DNA from: Roseomonas populi
Lineage (GTDB): Bacteria; Pseudomonadota; Alphaproteobacteria; Acetobacterales; Acetobacteraceae
Length of the DNA: 64,000 nucleotides
Assembly (NCBI RefSeq): GCF_024594815.1
Contig: NZ_JANJOU010000016.1
Span: 1-64,000 of the forward strand
Reading direction: 5' to 3'
This document shows positions 25,706 through 33,875 of the stretch, one piece after another. Both the position numbers and the translations under genes were made by a program. The notes under the pieces were generated by a model, which was given only the letters and a program-made list of their open reading frames with translations, was not told where the DNA came from and searched no databases. The number at the start of each line of letters is the position of its first letter. The first letter of the stretch is position 1.

Positions 25706-25984
25706 GTGGGCCCGGCTCACCGGAGGCGCTGCGTCGAGCAAGTGAAGGAGAGGCTCGGCGTCGCCGAACGCCTCGCGTTTCGGATCCTGGGCCAGCACCG
25801 CTCGACACAGCAGAAGGTGCCCCGGGGACGCGACGACGAGGCAGCGCTGACGGCTGACATCGTCGAACTCGCGCGGCGGTACGGGCGCTATGGCTACCGG
25901 CGCATCACGGCGTTGCTGCAGTGGGCGGGCTGGCCGGCCAAGGCACGGCACTGCCGAAGTCCGGCAGCGGCACGGTCGAGATAA
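25706..25984 (+). pseudogene. IS3-family transposase fragment
   Basis: The frame RRRCVEQVKERLGVAERLAF, RILGQHRSTQQKVPRGRDDE and IVELARRYGRYGYRRITALLQWAGW is typical of the start of the IS3/IS407-group transposase OrfB, which normally continues for more than 200 residues with the DDE catalytic core. After WAGW the frame leaves the family and stops, so only about 75 recognisable residues remain. No intact OrfA, terminal inverted repeats or target duplication could be recognised. It marks a past insertion between the ThDP operon and the GntR-linked island. Confidence 0.75.
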
Positions 25985-26061
25985 TCGGCCACCTTGGGAG
26001 GCCATTCCAACAACCGGACAACCGCTAGGCGGCACGAATTCTGCATTGCGCGCCATCGCGC

Positions 26062-26076
26062 GATTGTCGAACAATT
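26062..26076. promoter_or_regulatory. Putative GntR-type operator upstream of a Bug gene
   Basis: GATTGTCGAACAATT, a palindrome ATTGT-CGA-ACAAT, ends 30 bases before the Bug start at 26107. It has the same half-site and spacing as the palindromes at 30147-30163 and 40634-40650, so the FCD regulator encoded at 30857 is the likely binder. Confidence 0.55.
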
Positions 26077-26106
26077 CATCAGTCCAGTTGTCGGGGTCAT
26101 TACGGT

Positions 26107-27081
26107 ATGAAATCTACGCTTAAAGTCGTGGTGGCCTGCCTGGGGGCTGTCCTGGCCGGCGGAATGTCTGTTGCACGCGCGCAGGAGGCCTGGCCTGACC
26201 GCCCGATCCGCCTGGTGGTGCCCTTCGCGCCCGGCGGCGTCACGGACAGCATCGGCCGGCTGAGCGCGGAATGGCTGAGCAACCGCCTTGGCAAGCCCGT
26301 GGTGGTGGAGAACCGCAGCGGCGGCAACGGCAGCATCGCGACCGAGTTCGTGGCCGCCAGCCGGCCGGACGGTTACACGCTGCTCGTCGCCAGCGCCTCC
26401 CAGTTCGCCGTGCTGCCCGCGCTGACGCCGGTGCGCTACGATCCCGTGCAGAGCTTCGCGCCGATCAGCATCGTCGCCAGCAACCCCTTCGCGCTGGCGG
26501 TGCCCGCGAAGCTCGGCGTCTCCAACCTGCAGGAGTTCGTCGCGCTGGCGAAGCGCGACGACACGCTGAACTACGCCTCGGCCGGCAATGGCTCGGGTAG
26601 CCACCTCACCATGGCGCTCTTCTTGCGCCGGGCGGGGATCGAGATGCAGCACGTGCCCTATCGTGGCGGCGGCCCTGCCACGCAGGACCTGCTCGCCGGC
26701 CGCGTGGCCGCCTATTTCGGCAACCCGGCCGAGGTGGTGCCGCAGGCGCAGGGCGGCACGGTGCGCATCATCGCCACGTCCGGCAGCACGCGCGTCCCGG
26801 AGTTGCCGGACGTGCCCACTGTGGCGGAGCAAGGGGTGGCGGGGCTGGTGACGGAAACCTGGAACGGCCTGGCCGCCCCGGCGGGCACGCCGCCCGCGGT
26901 CGTGGCCAGGATTGCCGAGGCGATGCGCCCGGCCTGCCAGGATGCCGCCTTCCGGGCCTCGCTCGCCCGGCTGGGCGTCGATCCCGTCTGCAACGGCCCG
27001 GCCGAGATGGGCGCGCGGGTGGCGGCGGACCTGCCGGTCTGGAAGGAGGCCGTGCAGATCTCCGGCGCGACGCTGGACTGA
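26107..27081 (+). CDS. Bug/TctC-family receptor
   Basis: Bug receptor, 324 residues, monocistronic. Signal peptide MKSTLKVVVACLGAVLAGGM to ARA; ligand loops VPFAPGGVTDSIGR and RPDGYTLLVASAS. There is no strong ribosome site before the ATG. The GntR-type palindrome directly upstream places it in the same regulon as the enamidase island, with which it is convergent; a strong hairpin separates it from the FAD hydroxylase gene. It may import the compound degraded there. Confidence 0.9.
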   Translation: MKSTLKVVVACLGAVLAGGMSVARAQEAWPDRPIRLVVPFAPGGVTDSIGRLSAEWLSNRLGKPVVVENRSGGNGSIATEFVAASRPDGYTLLVASASQFAVLPALTPVRYDPVQSFAPISIVASNPFALAVPAKLGVSNLQEFVALAKRDDTLNYASAGNGSGSHLTMALFLRRAGIEMQHVPYRGGGPATQDLLAGRVAAYFGNPAEVVPQAQGGTVRIIATSGSTRVPELPDVPTVAEQGVAGLVTETWNGLAAPAGTPPAVVARIAEAMRPACQDAAFRASLARLGVDPVCNGPAEMGARVAADLPVWKEAVQISGATLD

Positions 27082-27087
27082 GACCAG

Positions 27088-27113
27088 GCGGGGGAGGAAG
27101 TGCCCTCCCCCGC
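27088..27113. terminator. Hairpin between convergent genes
   Basis: GCGGGGGAGG and CCTCCCCCGC form a perfect 10-bp stem with a six-base loop, seven bases after the Bug stop and just before the end of the convergent FAD hydroxylase gene. There is no clear T-run, so it may act as a bidirectional stop or as an RNA-stabilising hairpin. Confidence 0.55.
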
Positions 27114-27119
27114 TCCCCC

Positions 27120-28322
27120 TCAGGTCATCGCTGCCGCCCGGCGCGTGCTCTCGATCAGCGAGGTCCGCAGAAGGAACTCGCGCGCCTTCGCCGGATCGGC
27201 GGCCGTGGCGGCCAACTGGTCCAGGCTGGCCCGGCGCTTCTCCGGGTCCTTCTCCTCCAGCCTCTTCTTGTTCGCCACCGTCTGCTGCTGCACGAACTCG
27301 ATGTTCAGCGTGCGCCGGCGGCGCTCATACCCGTCCAGCAGCGCGGAATCGGCGCCGCCGAATACATGGGCGGAGAGCGTGTCCGCCAGGTCCATCGCGT
27401 CGTGCACGCCGAAGTTCAGGCCGAGGCCGCCGATCGGGTTGTTCACATGCCCAGCATCACCGGCCAGGAAAACGCGCCCGCGCCGGAACTGTGCCGCCAC
27501 GCGCTGGTGCACGCGGTAGAGGTTGCGGTGGACAAGGTCGTAGCGGCCGTCCTTCGGGCGCAGCCCCTGCAGCCGCATCTCCGCGGCCTCGTCCGAGAGA
27601 ACGGCCTCGTCGCTCTCGTCCTGCGGTGCCGGGAAAACGGCGCGCCAGAGCGGGCCGTTGCCGTCGCCGGCCACCTTGAACAGGTTGGCCCACTCGTTGG
27701 GGTCGGCGAAGTAGTTTCGTAGGCAGCAGCCCAGCATCGCTTCGAAGTCGTCGCTCACCGTTAGCACCAGGAAGCGCTCGGGCCAGGTATAGCCCTCGAA
27801 CTCGATGCCCATCGCCTTGCGCACGGCGGAGCGGCCGCCATCGGCGCCCACCAGCCAGTCCGCGCGCAGCGTCTCGCCGTTGGCCAGGGTCACGGTCACG
27901 CCGTCCGCGTCCTGCTCCAGCGCGGCGAGCGGGGCGTTCATACGCGCCGTGGCGTTGGGCAGCGTCGCCAGCCGGTCCAGGCCCATCCGGGCCAGCTTGT
28001 GCTGCTCGGTCTGCACCACGAAGGGGAAGGGCGTGTCGTTCTCCAGGATCTGGTGGTCGAACTCCGCCACCATCCGTCCCTCGGGACGGTCCCAGAATTG
28101 GAAGTAGCGGGCGACCAGGCCTTCCCGGATGAAGCGGTCGATCAGCCCCACGCGCTCGATCATCGCGAGGGTGGAGGGATGAGTGGTGGAGGCGCGGGGA
28201 TTGCGGTCCACCTCCGCCGCTGCCTCCAGCAGCGTCACGGTGAAGCCCGCATCGGCCAGGGCCAGGGCGGTGACGACGCCGACCGGCCCCGCCCCCGCGA
28301 CGATCACGCTCGGCGCAGCCAT
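27120..28322 (-). CDS. FAD-dependent aromatic hydroxylase, MhpA/PHBH class
   Basis: Class A flavoprotein monooxygenase, 400 residues, NAD(P)H- and O2-dependent. The FAD fingerprint GAGPVG is at 10-15, the DG motif WLVGADGGRSAVRK at about 156-169 and the GD motif VFLAGDAGHVNNPIGGLGLN at about 284-303. The ATG shares one base with the enamidase-like stop (TGATG), so the two are translated together. The group includes hydroxylases of phenols, hydroxybenzoates and hydroxypyridines (NicC-like). Given the enamidase-like neighbour, a pyridine- or lactam-type substrate is possible but unproven. Confidence 0.87.
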   Translation of the reverse strand: MAAPSVIVAGAGPVGVVTALALADAGFTVTLLEAAAEVDRNPRASTTHPSTLAMIERVGLIDRFIREGLVARYFQFWDRPEGRMVAEFDHQILENDTPFPFVVQTEQHKLARMGLDRLATLPNATARMNAPLAALEQDADGVTVTLANGETLRADWLVGADGGRSAVRKAMGIEFEGYTWPERFLVLTVSDDFEAMLGCCLRNYFADPNEWANLFKVAGDGNGPLWRAVFPAPQDESDEAVLSDEAAEMRLQGLRPKDGRYDLVHRNLYRVHQRVAAQFRRGRVFLAGDAGHVNNPIGGLGLNFGVHDAMDLADTLSAHVFGGADSALLDGYERRRRTLNIEFVQQQTVANKKRLEEKDPEKRRASLDQLAATAADPAKAREFLLRTSLIESTRRAAAMT

Positions 28323-29518
28323 CAGTGCGCGCTCCCCGAGAAGTCCATGGGCAGCCGGCACTCGGCGACCCGCACGTTTCGGATGGAGGCCGGCGTGTTG
28401 CGGCTGCGGCCGACGAAGCGCGGCACGCCCGCGGTGAAGACGGCCGCCACCGCCGGCACGTCGCCGTGCGCGATGGCCGTCAGCGCCTCGTCATGGGCGC
28501 CGCCGGCGCAGGCGTCGATCAGCACCACGTCCGCCTCTCGCCCGACCGCCAGCACGCCGGAATCCAGGCCGTAGACGCGCGCGTTGTTGCCCGTCGCGGC
28601 CGCGATCGCCTGCTCCGGCGGCATGCCGCCGAGGCTGGCCAGGTGGGTGATGGTGTAGAACATGCCCAGCGGCATGATGCCGCTGCCCGTCGGCGTGTCG
28701 GTCGCGATCAGCAGGCGCTCCGGCTGCCCAGCCTCGTCCAGCAGCCGCGCGGTCTTCAGCGCGGTGCGGAGGTTCCCTGCCGTGCAGATCTGCATGGCGA
28801 CGGAGCTTTCCTTCACCAGGCGCTCGAACCCTTCCTCCGGCATCGCCACCGGCCCGCCATTGACGTGGAAGGAGACGGTGGCGTCCGCCGCCAGGACATG
28901 CTCGGCCCAGATACCCGAGGAGCCGGGGATGGAGGACCCGCCCGTGTGCATGGTGGTGACCATGCCGAGCTTCCGGGCCGCCTTCATCAGCGGCGCGTAG
29001 TCGTAGGGCGTCGCGAAGGCGCCGAAGCCGGCCTTGGCCAGCCAGATTCCGGCCGCTCTCAGCTCCGCAAGATCCGCCTCCGTAAGCCCGGGCTCCAGGA
29101 TCACCGATCCCGCGTGAACGCGCATCCCGCCCGGGCGGTAGTCCCGGAAGCAGGCCTGCGCGGCCAGGGCCAGGGCCTTCACCCCCGCCGGGTCCTTCGG
29201 GCGGCCGGGGACATGCACCTCGGAGGCGGTGATGGCGGTGGTGGTGCCGCCGTGCACGTAGCTCTCGAGGTAGCCCACCACCTTCTGCCGCGGCGTATAG
29301 TCGCCGAAGGTGATATGGACGTGGCTGTCGATCAGCCCGGGGATGGCGACCGTGCCCGCCGCGTCCACCACCACGTCGGCGCCCGAGACCTGCTCCGCCG
29401 TCAGCGTGCCGAGGGCGGCGATCCGGCCGCCCTCCAGCAGGATGGAATCCCCGGCGGCGAAGGGGGAGGCCAGCTCCCCCGTCACGATCCGCCCGAGATT
29501 GACGATGGCGACCTTCAT
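28322..29518 (-). CDS. Enamidase-like amidohydrolase
   Basis: Metal-dependent cyclic amidohydrolase, 398 residues. It resembles enamidase of nicotinate fermentation, which opens 6-oxo-tetrahydronicotinate to 2-formylglutarate: shared segments as I recall them are GDYTPRQK, PGRPKDPAG, MHTGGSSIPGSS, DTPTGSGIMPLG and SRNTP. Metal ligands are His66 and His68 (DSHVHI), His191, His218 and Asp274. Where enamidase has a bridging Glu, this protein has LAKAGFG, so Lys162 could serve instead. Co-translated with the FAD hydroxylase; the DUF1185 gene abuts it upstream. Imidazolonepropionase-like or generic amidohydrolase are alternatives. Confidence 0.8.
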   Translation of the reverse strand: MKVAIVNLGRIVTGELASPFAAGDSILLEGGRIAALGTLTAEQVSGADVVVDAAGTVAIPGLIDSHVHITFGDYTPRQKVVGYLESYVHGGTTTAITASEVHVPGRPKDPAGVKALALAAQACFRDYRPGGMRVHAGSVILEPGLTEADLAELRAAGIWLAKAGFGAFATPYDYAPLMKAARKLGMVTTMHTGGSSIPGSSGIWAEHVLAADATVSFHVNGGPVAMPEEGFERLVKESSVAMQICTAGNLRTALKTARLLDEAGQPERLLIATDTPTGSGIMPLGMFYTITHLASLGGMPPEQAIAAATGNNARVYGLDSGVLAVGREADVVLIDACAGGAHDEALTAIAHGDVPAVAAVFTAGVPRFVGRSRNTPASIRNVRVAECRLPMDFSGSAH

Positions 29519-29519
29519 G

Positions 29520-30101
29520 CTAGCGCAGCCCGTCGCGCGCGCTGATCTCCCCGGACTTCAGCCCGCCCACGCGCGCGTTCAGCCGGCCGCGGTTGGCCAG
29601 CACCACGATCAGCGCCACCTCGTCCGGCGCCGGGGCGTCCGGCGGCAGGGCCATCGTCACGCCGTCGTAGTGGGAGCGGACGTAGAGCGCGTCCTTGTGC
29701 GCCAGCGGCACGTCGATGATGCCGCCGGGGGCCGCGACCTTCGTGAAGCTGGGGATCCAGGCCAGCGCCCCGCCCACGGCCACCCGCAGCGGCTCGGCGA
29801 AGGTGGTGGTCAGCATGGCATTGGCGTGCTCCTGCTCGCCGCCCAGGCCGACCACGCCGCCCTTGCCGTAGCTCTCCACGGGAAGGCCGCCCATGGCCTC
29901 CACGGCCAGCTTCGCCAGCAGCGCGCCCACCGCCTCGCTGTCCGCGACCGCCTGGGACAGGTCCGCCTCGTAGCGGCCGACATAGGGGTTGGCCACGATG
30001 GCGAGGGCGGCCACCTTGCGCAGCGGCACATCGCTGCGCTGCCCGGCCTCCACGGCCTTCTCCTCGACCAGGGTGGACCAGCGGCGGATCTCGAGCGGCA
30101 T
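29520..30101 (-). CDS. DUF1185 (AA_synth family) protein
   Basis: A 193-residue protein of the DUF1185/AA_synth family (PF06684). Visible marks are EIRRWSTLVEEKAVEAG at the start, VAALAIVANPYVGRYEADL, VESYGKGGVVGLGGEQEHANA and GIIDVPLAHKDALYVRSHYDG. The family is small, soluble and poorly understood; solved members are described as having a chorismate-mutase-like fold. No signal peptide or membrane span. It is the first gene of the minus-strand operon, one base before the enamidase-like gene, under the palindrome at 30147-30163. Its place next to a ring-opening amidohydrolase suggests a role on a cyclic intermediate. Confidence 0.8.
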   Translation of the reverse strand: MPLEIRRWSTLVEEKAVEAGQRSDVPLRKVAALAIVANPYVGRYEADLSQAVADSEAVGALLAKLAVEAMGGLPVESYGKGGVVGLGGEQEHANAMLTTTFAEPLRVAVGGALAWIPSFTKVAAPGGIIDVPLAHKDALYVRSHYDGVTMALPPDAPAPDEVALIVVLANRGRLNARVGGLKSGEISARDGLR

Positions 30102-30146
30102 GGGAAGCTCCGGAAGCGTGTTGCCGGATCATCGGTTCACATTATA

Positions 30147-30163
30147 GGATTGTCAAACAATCC
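30147..30163. promoter_or_regulatory. Perfect 17-bp palindrome, putative GntR/FCD operator
   Basis: GGATTGT-CAA-ACAATCC, between the divergent DUF1185 gene (start 30101) and DUF4286-like gene (TTG 30183). On the minus strand it contains the consensus -35 hexamer TTGACA, with GATGAT 17 bases downstream as a possible -10 for the DUF1185-enamidase-hydroxylase operon. The adjacent FCD-type GntR regulator is the obvious binder and would block that promoter. Confidence 0.65.
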
Positions 30164-30182
30164 ATCGCCATAGGAGGCCTCC

Positions 30183-30857
30183 TTGCAGGGCACGACCATC
30201 CTCTTCTCCGAGATGACGCCGCCCCCGGGCCGGGAGGAGGAATTCCACGCCTGGTACGACGAGGAGCACATCCCCCTTCGCATGGCCGTGCCCGGCTTCG
30301 TCTCCGCCCGCCGCTACCGCGACACGGGCGAGGGGGCGAAGGGCTTCCTGGCCGTCTACGAGATGGACGCGCCGGGCGTGCTGAAGTCCGACGCCTATGG
30401 CGTGGTGAAGAACCAGCCGAGCGCGCTGACGAAGGACATGCTGGGCAGCGTCTCCGGCTTCACCCGCTATATCGGGCAGGAAATGGCCGTGCGCCGCCGC
30501 GCCGATGGCGATGCGCCGACCGCGCTGGACGCCCCGCTGCTCTACGCCGTGTGGTTCCAGGTGCCGGAGGACCGTTGCGCAGATTTCGACGCGTGGTACG
30601 AGCAGGACCATGTCCCCCTGCTGATGGAAAGCCCGGACTGGCTGATGGTGCGCCGCTTCCGTATCACTGATGGGGACCCGCTTCCCTATAACCGCCTCGC
30701 CCTGCACTACCTGGCGGACCGCGCGGCCCTCTCCTCCCCCGCGCGGGAGAAGGCGCGGGCCACGCCCTGGCGCGCGCGGCTGGCCGCCGAGCCCTGGTTC
30801 AAGGGCACATACAGCGTGTTCGAGGCGACGCGGCCCCGCCAGACACCGGCCCGTTGA
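30183..30857 (+). CDS. Tandem DUF4286/EthD-like ferredoxin-fold protein
   Basis: A 224-residue protein made of two repeats of a dimeric alpha/beta-barrel domain: FHAWYDEEHIPL at 21-32 and FDAWYEQDHVPL at 135-146 are the matching helix motifs. Such domains act as small-molecule isomerases, oxygenases or monooxygenase accessories. The TTG start is supported by TAGGAGG five bases upstream. Its TGA shares a base with the ATG of the GntR gene (TGATG), so regulator and enzyme are co-translated. It is divergent from the enamidase operon across the shared operator. The reaction is unknown. Confidence 0.75.
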   Translation: MQGTTILFSEMTPPPGREEEFHAWYDEEHIPLRMAVPGFVSARRYRDTGEGAKGFLAVYEMDAPGVLKSDAYGVVKNQPSALTKDMLGSVSGFTRYIGQEMAVRRRADGDAPTALDAPLLYAVWFQVPEDRCADFDAWYEQDHVPLLMESPDWLMVRRFRITDGDPLPYNRLALHYLADRAALSSPAREKARATPWRARLAAEPWFKGTYSVFEATRPRQTPAR

Positions 30858-31522
30858 TGGACCTGCGCGTCGCCCCCCTCGGCGTCCAGTCCCAGGCGGT
30901 GGACAAGCTGCGGGAGGCGATCGTCTCCGGCCACTTCCAGCCTGGGCAGCGGCTGGTGGAGGCCGAACTGTGCCGCCTGCTGGGCATCAGCCGGGGTTCG
31001 GTGCGGGAGGCGCTGCGACGGCTGGAGGGGGAGCGGCTGGTCATCATCACCCCTAATCGCGGCCCCTCGGTCACGGAGCTGAGCTGGGAGGAGGCGGCGC
31101 AGATCTACGAGGTGCGCGCGCTGCTGGAGGGGGAGGCGGCCGCCCTCGCGGCCAGGCGCGCCACGGAGGTCCAGCGCACCGCCATGGCAGGGGCGCTGGC
31201 GGCTTTCGATACGGCCGTGGCGGACGACGACGCCCTGAGCCGCATCCACGCGACTGCGCGCTTCTACGACCTGATGCTGGCGGCCTGCGGGAACGGGGTG
31301 ATCGAGGAGGTTCTGCGCGGCCTGCACGCGCGCATCAACCTGCTGCGCTCCCGCTCCATGTCCCGCCAGGGCCGGGCGCCGCAGAGCGCGCGGGAGATGC
31401 GCGCCATCCTGGACGCGGTCCAGGCCCGCGCGCCCGCGGCGGCCCGCAAGGCCGCGCTGCTGCACGTGCAGGCCGCCTGCGCCGCGGCGAAGGAGGCGAT
31501 GGCCGAGCGGCAGGTGGCTTAG
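30857..31522 (+). CDS. GntR-family regulator, FCD subfamily
   Basis: Transcription factor, 221 residues: winged helix at about 12-72 (AVDKLREAIVSG, LVEAELCRLLGISRGSVREAL, PNRGPSV) and an all-helical FCD ligand domain with a likely metal site formed by Asp/His in SRIHATARFYDLML and LLHVQAA. FCD regulators usually repress catabolic genes until a carboxylate ligand binds. It is the second gene of the rightward transcript, convergent with the molybdenum hydroxylase gene. Three palindromes of the same type (26062, 30147, 40634) are its probable sites. Confidence 0.9.
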   Translation: MDLRVAPLGVQSQAVDKLREAIVSGHFQPGQRLVEAELCRLLGISRGSVREALRRLEGERLVIITPNRGPSVTELSWEEAAQIYEVRALLEGEAAALAARRATEVQRTAMAGALAAFDTAVADDDALSRIHATARFYDLMLAACGNGVIEEVLRGLHARINLLRSRSMSRQGRAPQSAREMRAILDAVQARAPAAARKAALLHVQAACAAAKEAMAERQVA

Positions 31523-31612
31523 CGCCTCCGCCCAGCCGCCGCCCGGCGAGCGGGCGCGCGGTCTCCGGCTGCCCGCCCCAGGGCTTGCGGGCCCGCTACC
31601 GCCGCGGTCCGC

Positions 31613-33871
31613 TCAGCCCCCGGCAGCCTGCAGGCACGCCCAGATCCGTGGCGGCGTGGCCGGCAGGGGGAACTCGGCGATGCCGGCGGGGGCGAGGGCA
31701 TCCAGCAGGGCGTTGTAGCCCGCGGCGAAGGCTCCGGTCGTTCCGGCCTCCCCCGCGCCCTTGGTGCCCAGCGGGTTGGTGCGGCAGGGCACCTCCACCA
31801 GTTCCGTCACATAGGCGGGCAGGTCCTCCGCGCGCGGCAGGCCGTAATCCATGAAGGACGCGGTGAGGGGCTGGCCGGTCTCGGGGTCATAGACCGCGCG
31901 CTCGCCGAGGATCTGCCCCAGCCCCTGGGCGATGCCGCCCTGCACCTGCCCGTGCGCCAGGGTGTGGTCCACCACCCGGCCGATGTCGTCCACCGCGACG
32001 AGGCGGATCACCCTCAGGTCGCCGGTCGTCGGCTCAACCTCCAGCTCGGCCACGTGGCAGCCGTTCGGGAAGGTGAGATCGGCCCGTGCGCGCTCCAGCA
32101 CCTGGACGGCGCCGAGGCGGGCGGCCAGTTCGGCCAGGCCCAGGCCGCGATCGGTGCCCGCCACGACCACCCTCCCCGCCTCCCACGCCAGGTCGGCCGC
32201 GTCCGCCTCCAGCAACGGCGCCGCGCGCTCCTTCAGCACCTCGACGAGCCGCGCCGAGGCCAGGAGGCAGGCGGCGCCGCCCACCGTCATGGAGCGCGAA
32301 CCGACGCTGCCGGTGCCCTCCGGAACGAGATCGGAATCACCTTCTCCGAGCCGCACCGCGGCGGGATCGATGCCCAGCTCCCTCGCGACCAGCCGCGGGA
32401 AAACAGTGGCATGGCCCTGGCCGTTGGACTGCATGCCGCCGCGAATTTCGATCACGCCGCCGGGCATGAGCTCGAGGCGAACATCCTCGAACGGCGTGCC
32501 GCCGGCGATCTCCAGGTAGCAGGCGATGCCGAGGCCGCGCAGCCGTCCTTCCCGCCGCGCCGCCTCGCGCCGGGCGGGAAAGCCGGCATGGTCTGCCAGC
32601 GCCAGGGCACGGTCCAGCAGGGCGGGGAAGTCGCCGCTGTCGTAGGTGAGGCCGTTCGGCGCGGCGTAGGGCATTTCGGCCGGGCCGATCAGGTTACGTC
32701 GGCGGAGCGCGACGGCATCGATCCCGGTCTGTCGGGCCGCCGCCTCCACCAATCGTTCCATGATGGCATTGGCCTCGGGCCGGCCGGCGCCGCGATAGGG
32801 GGCTGTGGGCACGGTGTTCGTGTAGAGGCAGCGCACCCGCAGGCTGATCGCGGGCGTGCGGTACACGCCGATGAGGCAGCGGTAGAGGTTGGAGGTCGCG
32901 GTGAAGGTGGCGTGGCTCGTCTGGTAGGCGCCGGTGTTCACCGTGGAGTCCAGCCGCACCGCGAGGAAGCGCCCCTCCCCGTCCAGCGCGAGCTCGCCCT
33001 CCAGCACGCTGTCCCGGCCCTGCGTGTCCGAGAGGAAGCTCTCGGACCGGGTCGCGGTCCAGCGCACCGCGCGACCGATGCGGCGCGCCGCCTCCAGCAG
33101 CGCCGCATACTCGGGATAGACGTGGGTCTTGGCGCCGAAGCCGCCCCCGACATCGCCCGAGACCACGCGCACGCGCGCGGTGTCCACCCCCATCAGCGCG
33201 GCAATCTGGTCCCGCAGCCCTGCTGCCCCCTGGGAACCGCCCGTCATCTCGAAACGGTCCGCTGCTGCGTCGAAGCGCGCCACGACGGAGCGCGGCTCCA
33301 TCGGGCAGACGACGAGGCGCTGGCTGACGATTTTGGCCCGGACCACATGGGCGGCCGCGGCGAAGGCGGCCTCCGTGGCGGCCATGTCCCCCGCCGCGAA
33401 GTCAAGCGCCAGATTGTCCGGCGCATGGTCCCAGACCGGCGCGGCCGGGGTGGGGTCGTAGGTGGTGCCGGTCACGGCCGGCAGCTCCTCGTACTCCACC
33501 TCCACCGCCTCGGCCGCGTCCTGGGCCGCGTGGAGGGTCTCGGCCACCACCAGGGCGATGGGGTGGCCGACGAAGCGCACCCGGTCCGTCGCCAGCGGCG
33601 GCACCTCCGGCACCGTCATCGGCCGGCCATCCGCGTGGCGCTGCGGCGGCACGCCGGCCATGCGGCCGAAGCCCGGCAGGTCCGCCCCGGTCAGCACCGC
33701 CAGCACGCCCGGCATCGCGCGCGCCGCCGAGGCATCCACGCGCAGAAGGCGGGCATGGGACATGGGCGACCGCAGGAAGGCGGCGGCCGCTACCCCTTCC
33801 GGGGTCACGTCCGCGCCGTAGCGGCCCCCTCCCCGCAGCAGGCGGTCATCCTCGATCCGCGGACCGGCCAC
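31613..33871 (-). CDS. Molybdenum hydroxylase large subunit (xanthine/aldehyde oxidase family)
   Basis: Molybdopterin-binding catalytic subunit, 752 residues from a GTG four bases after the upstream stop; the start may be a few codons short of the family norm. It begins VAGPRIEDDRLLRGGGRYGADV. Cofactor motifs are GGSQGAAGLRDQ, DVGGGFGAK, TAPYRGAGRPEAN (form II, not the CO dehydrogenase AYRCSFR loop), GTGSVGSRSM and GTKGAGEAG with the catalytic Glu. The normal partners, a [2Fe-2S] small subunit and an FAD subunit, are not adjacent or anywhere in the window. It ends an operon with hydroxyacid dehydrogenase and ThDP decarboxylase genes, where an aldehyde oxidase would be logical. Confidence 0.88.
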   Translation of the reverse strand: MAGPRIEDDRLLRGGGRYGADVTPEGVAAAAFLRSPMSHARLLRVDASAARAMPGVLAVLTGADLPGFGRMAGVPPQRHADGRPMTVPEVPPLATDRVRFVGHPIALVVAETLHAAQDAAEAVEVEYEELPAVTGTTYDPTPAAPVWDHAPDNLALDFAAGDMAATEAAFAAAAHVVRAKIVSQRLVVCPMEPRSVVARFDAAADRFEMTGGSQGAAGLRDQIAALMGVDTARVRVVSGDVGGGFGAKTHVYPEYAALLEAARRIGRAVRWTATRSESFLSDTQGRDSVLEGELALDGEGRFLAVRLDSTVNTGAYQTSHATFTATSNLYRCLIGVYRTPAISLRVRCLYTNTVPTAPYRGAGRPEANAIMERLVEAAARQTGIDAVALRRRNLIGPAEMPYAAPNGLTYDSGDFPALLDRALALADHAGFPARREAARREGRLRGLGIACYLEIAGGTPFEDVRLELMPGGVIEIRGGMQSNGQGHATVFPRLVARELGIDPAAVRLGEGDSDLVPEGTGSVGSRSMTVGGAACLLASARLVEVLKERAAPLLEADAADLAWEAGRVVVAGTDRGLGLAELAARLGAVQVLERARADLTFPNGCHVAELEVEPTTGDLRVIRLVAVDDIGRVVDHTLAHGQVQGGIAQGLGQILGERAVYDPETGQPLTASFMDYGLPRAEDLPAYVTELVEVPCRTNPLGTKGAGEAGTTGAFAAGYNALLDALAPAGIAEFPLPATPPRIWACLQAAGG

Positions 33872-33875
33872 CGCC

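Noticed and set aside
31540-31556. CGCCCG-GCGAG-CGGGCG hairpin between the GntR and molybdenum hydroxylase genes
   Set aside because: Six-bp stems of this kind are expected by chance in DNA this GC-rich.
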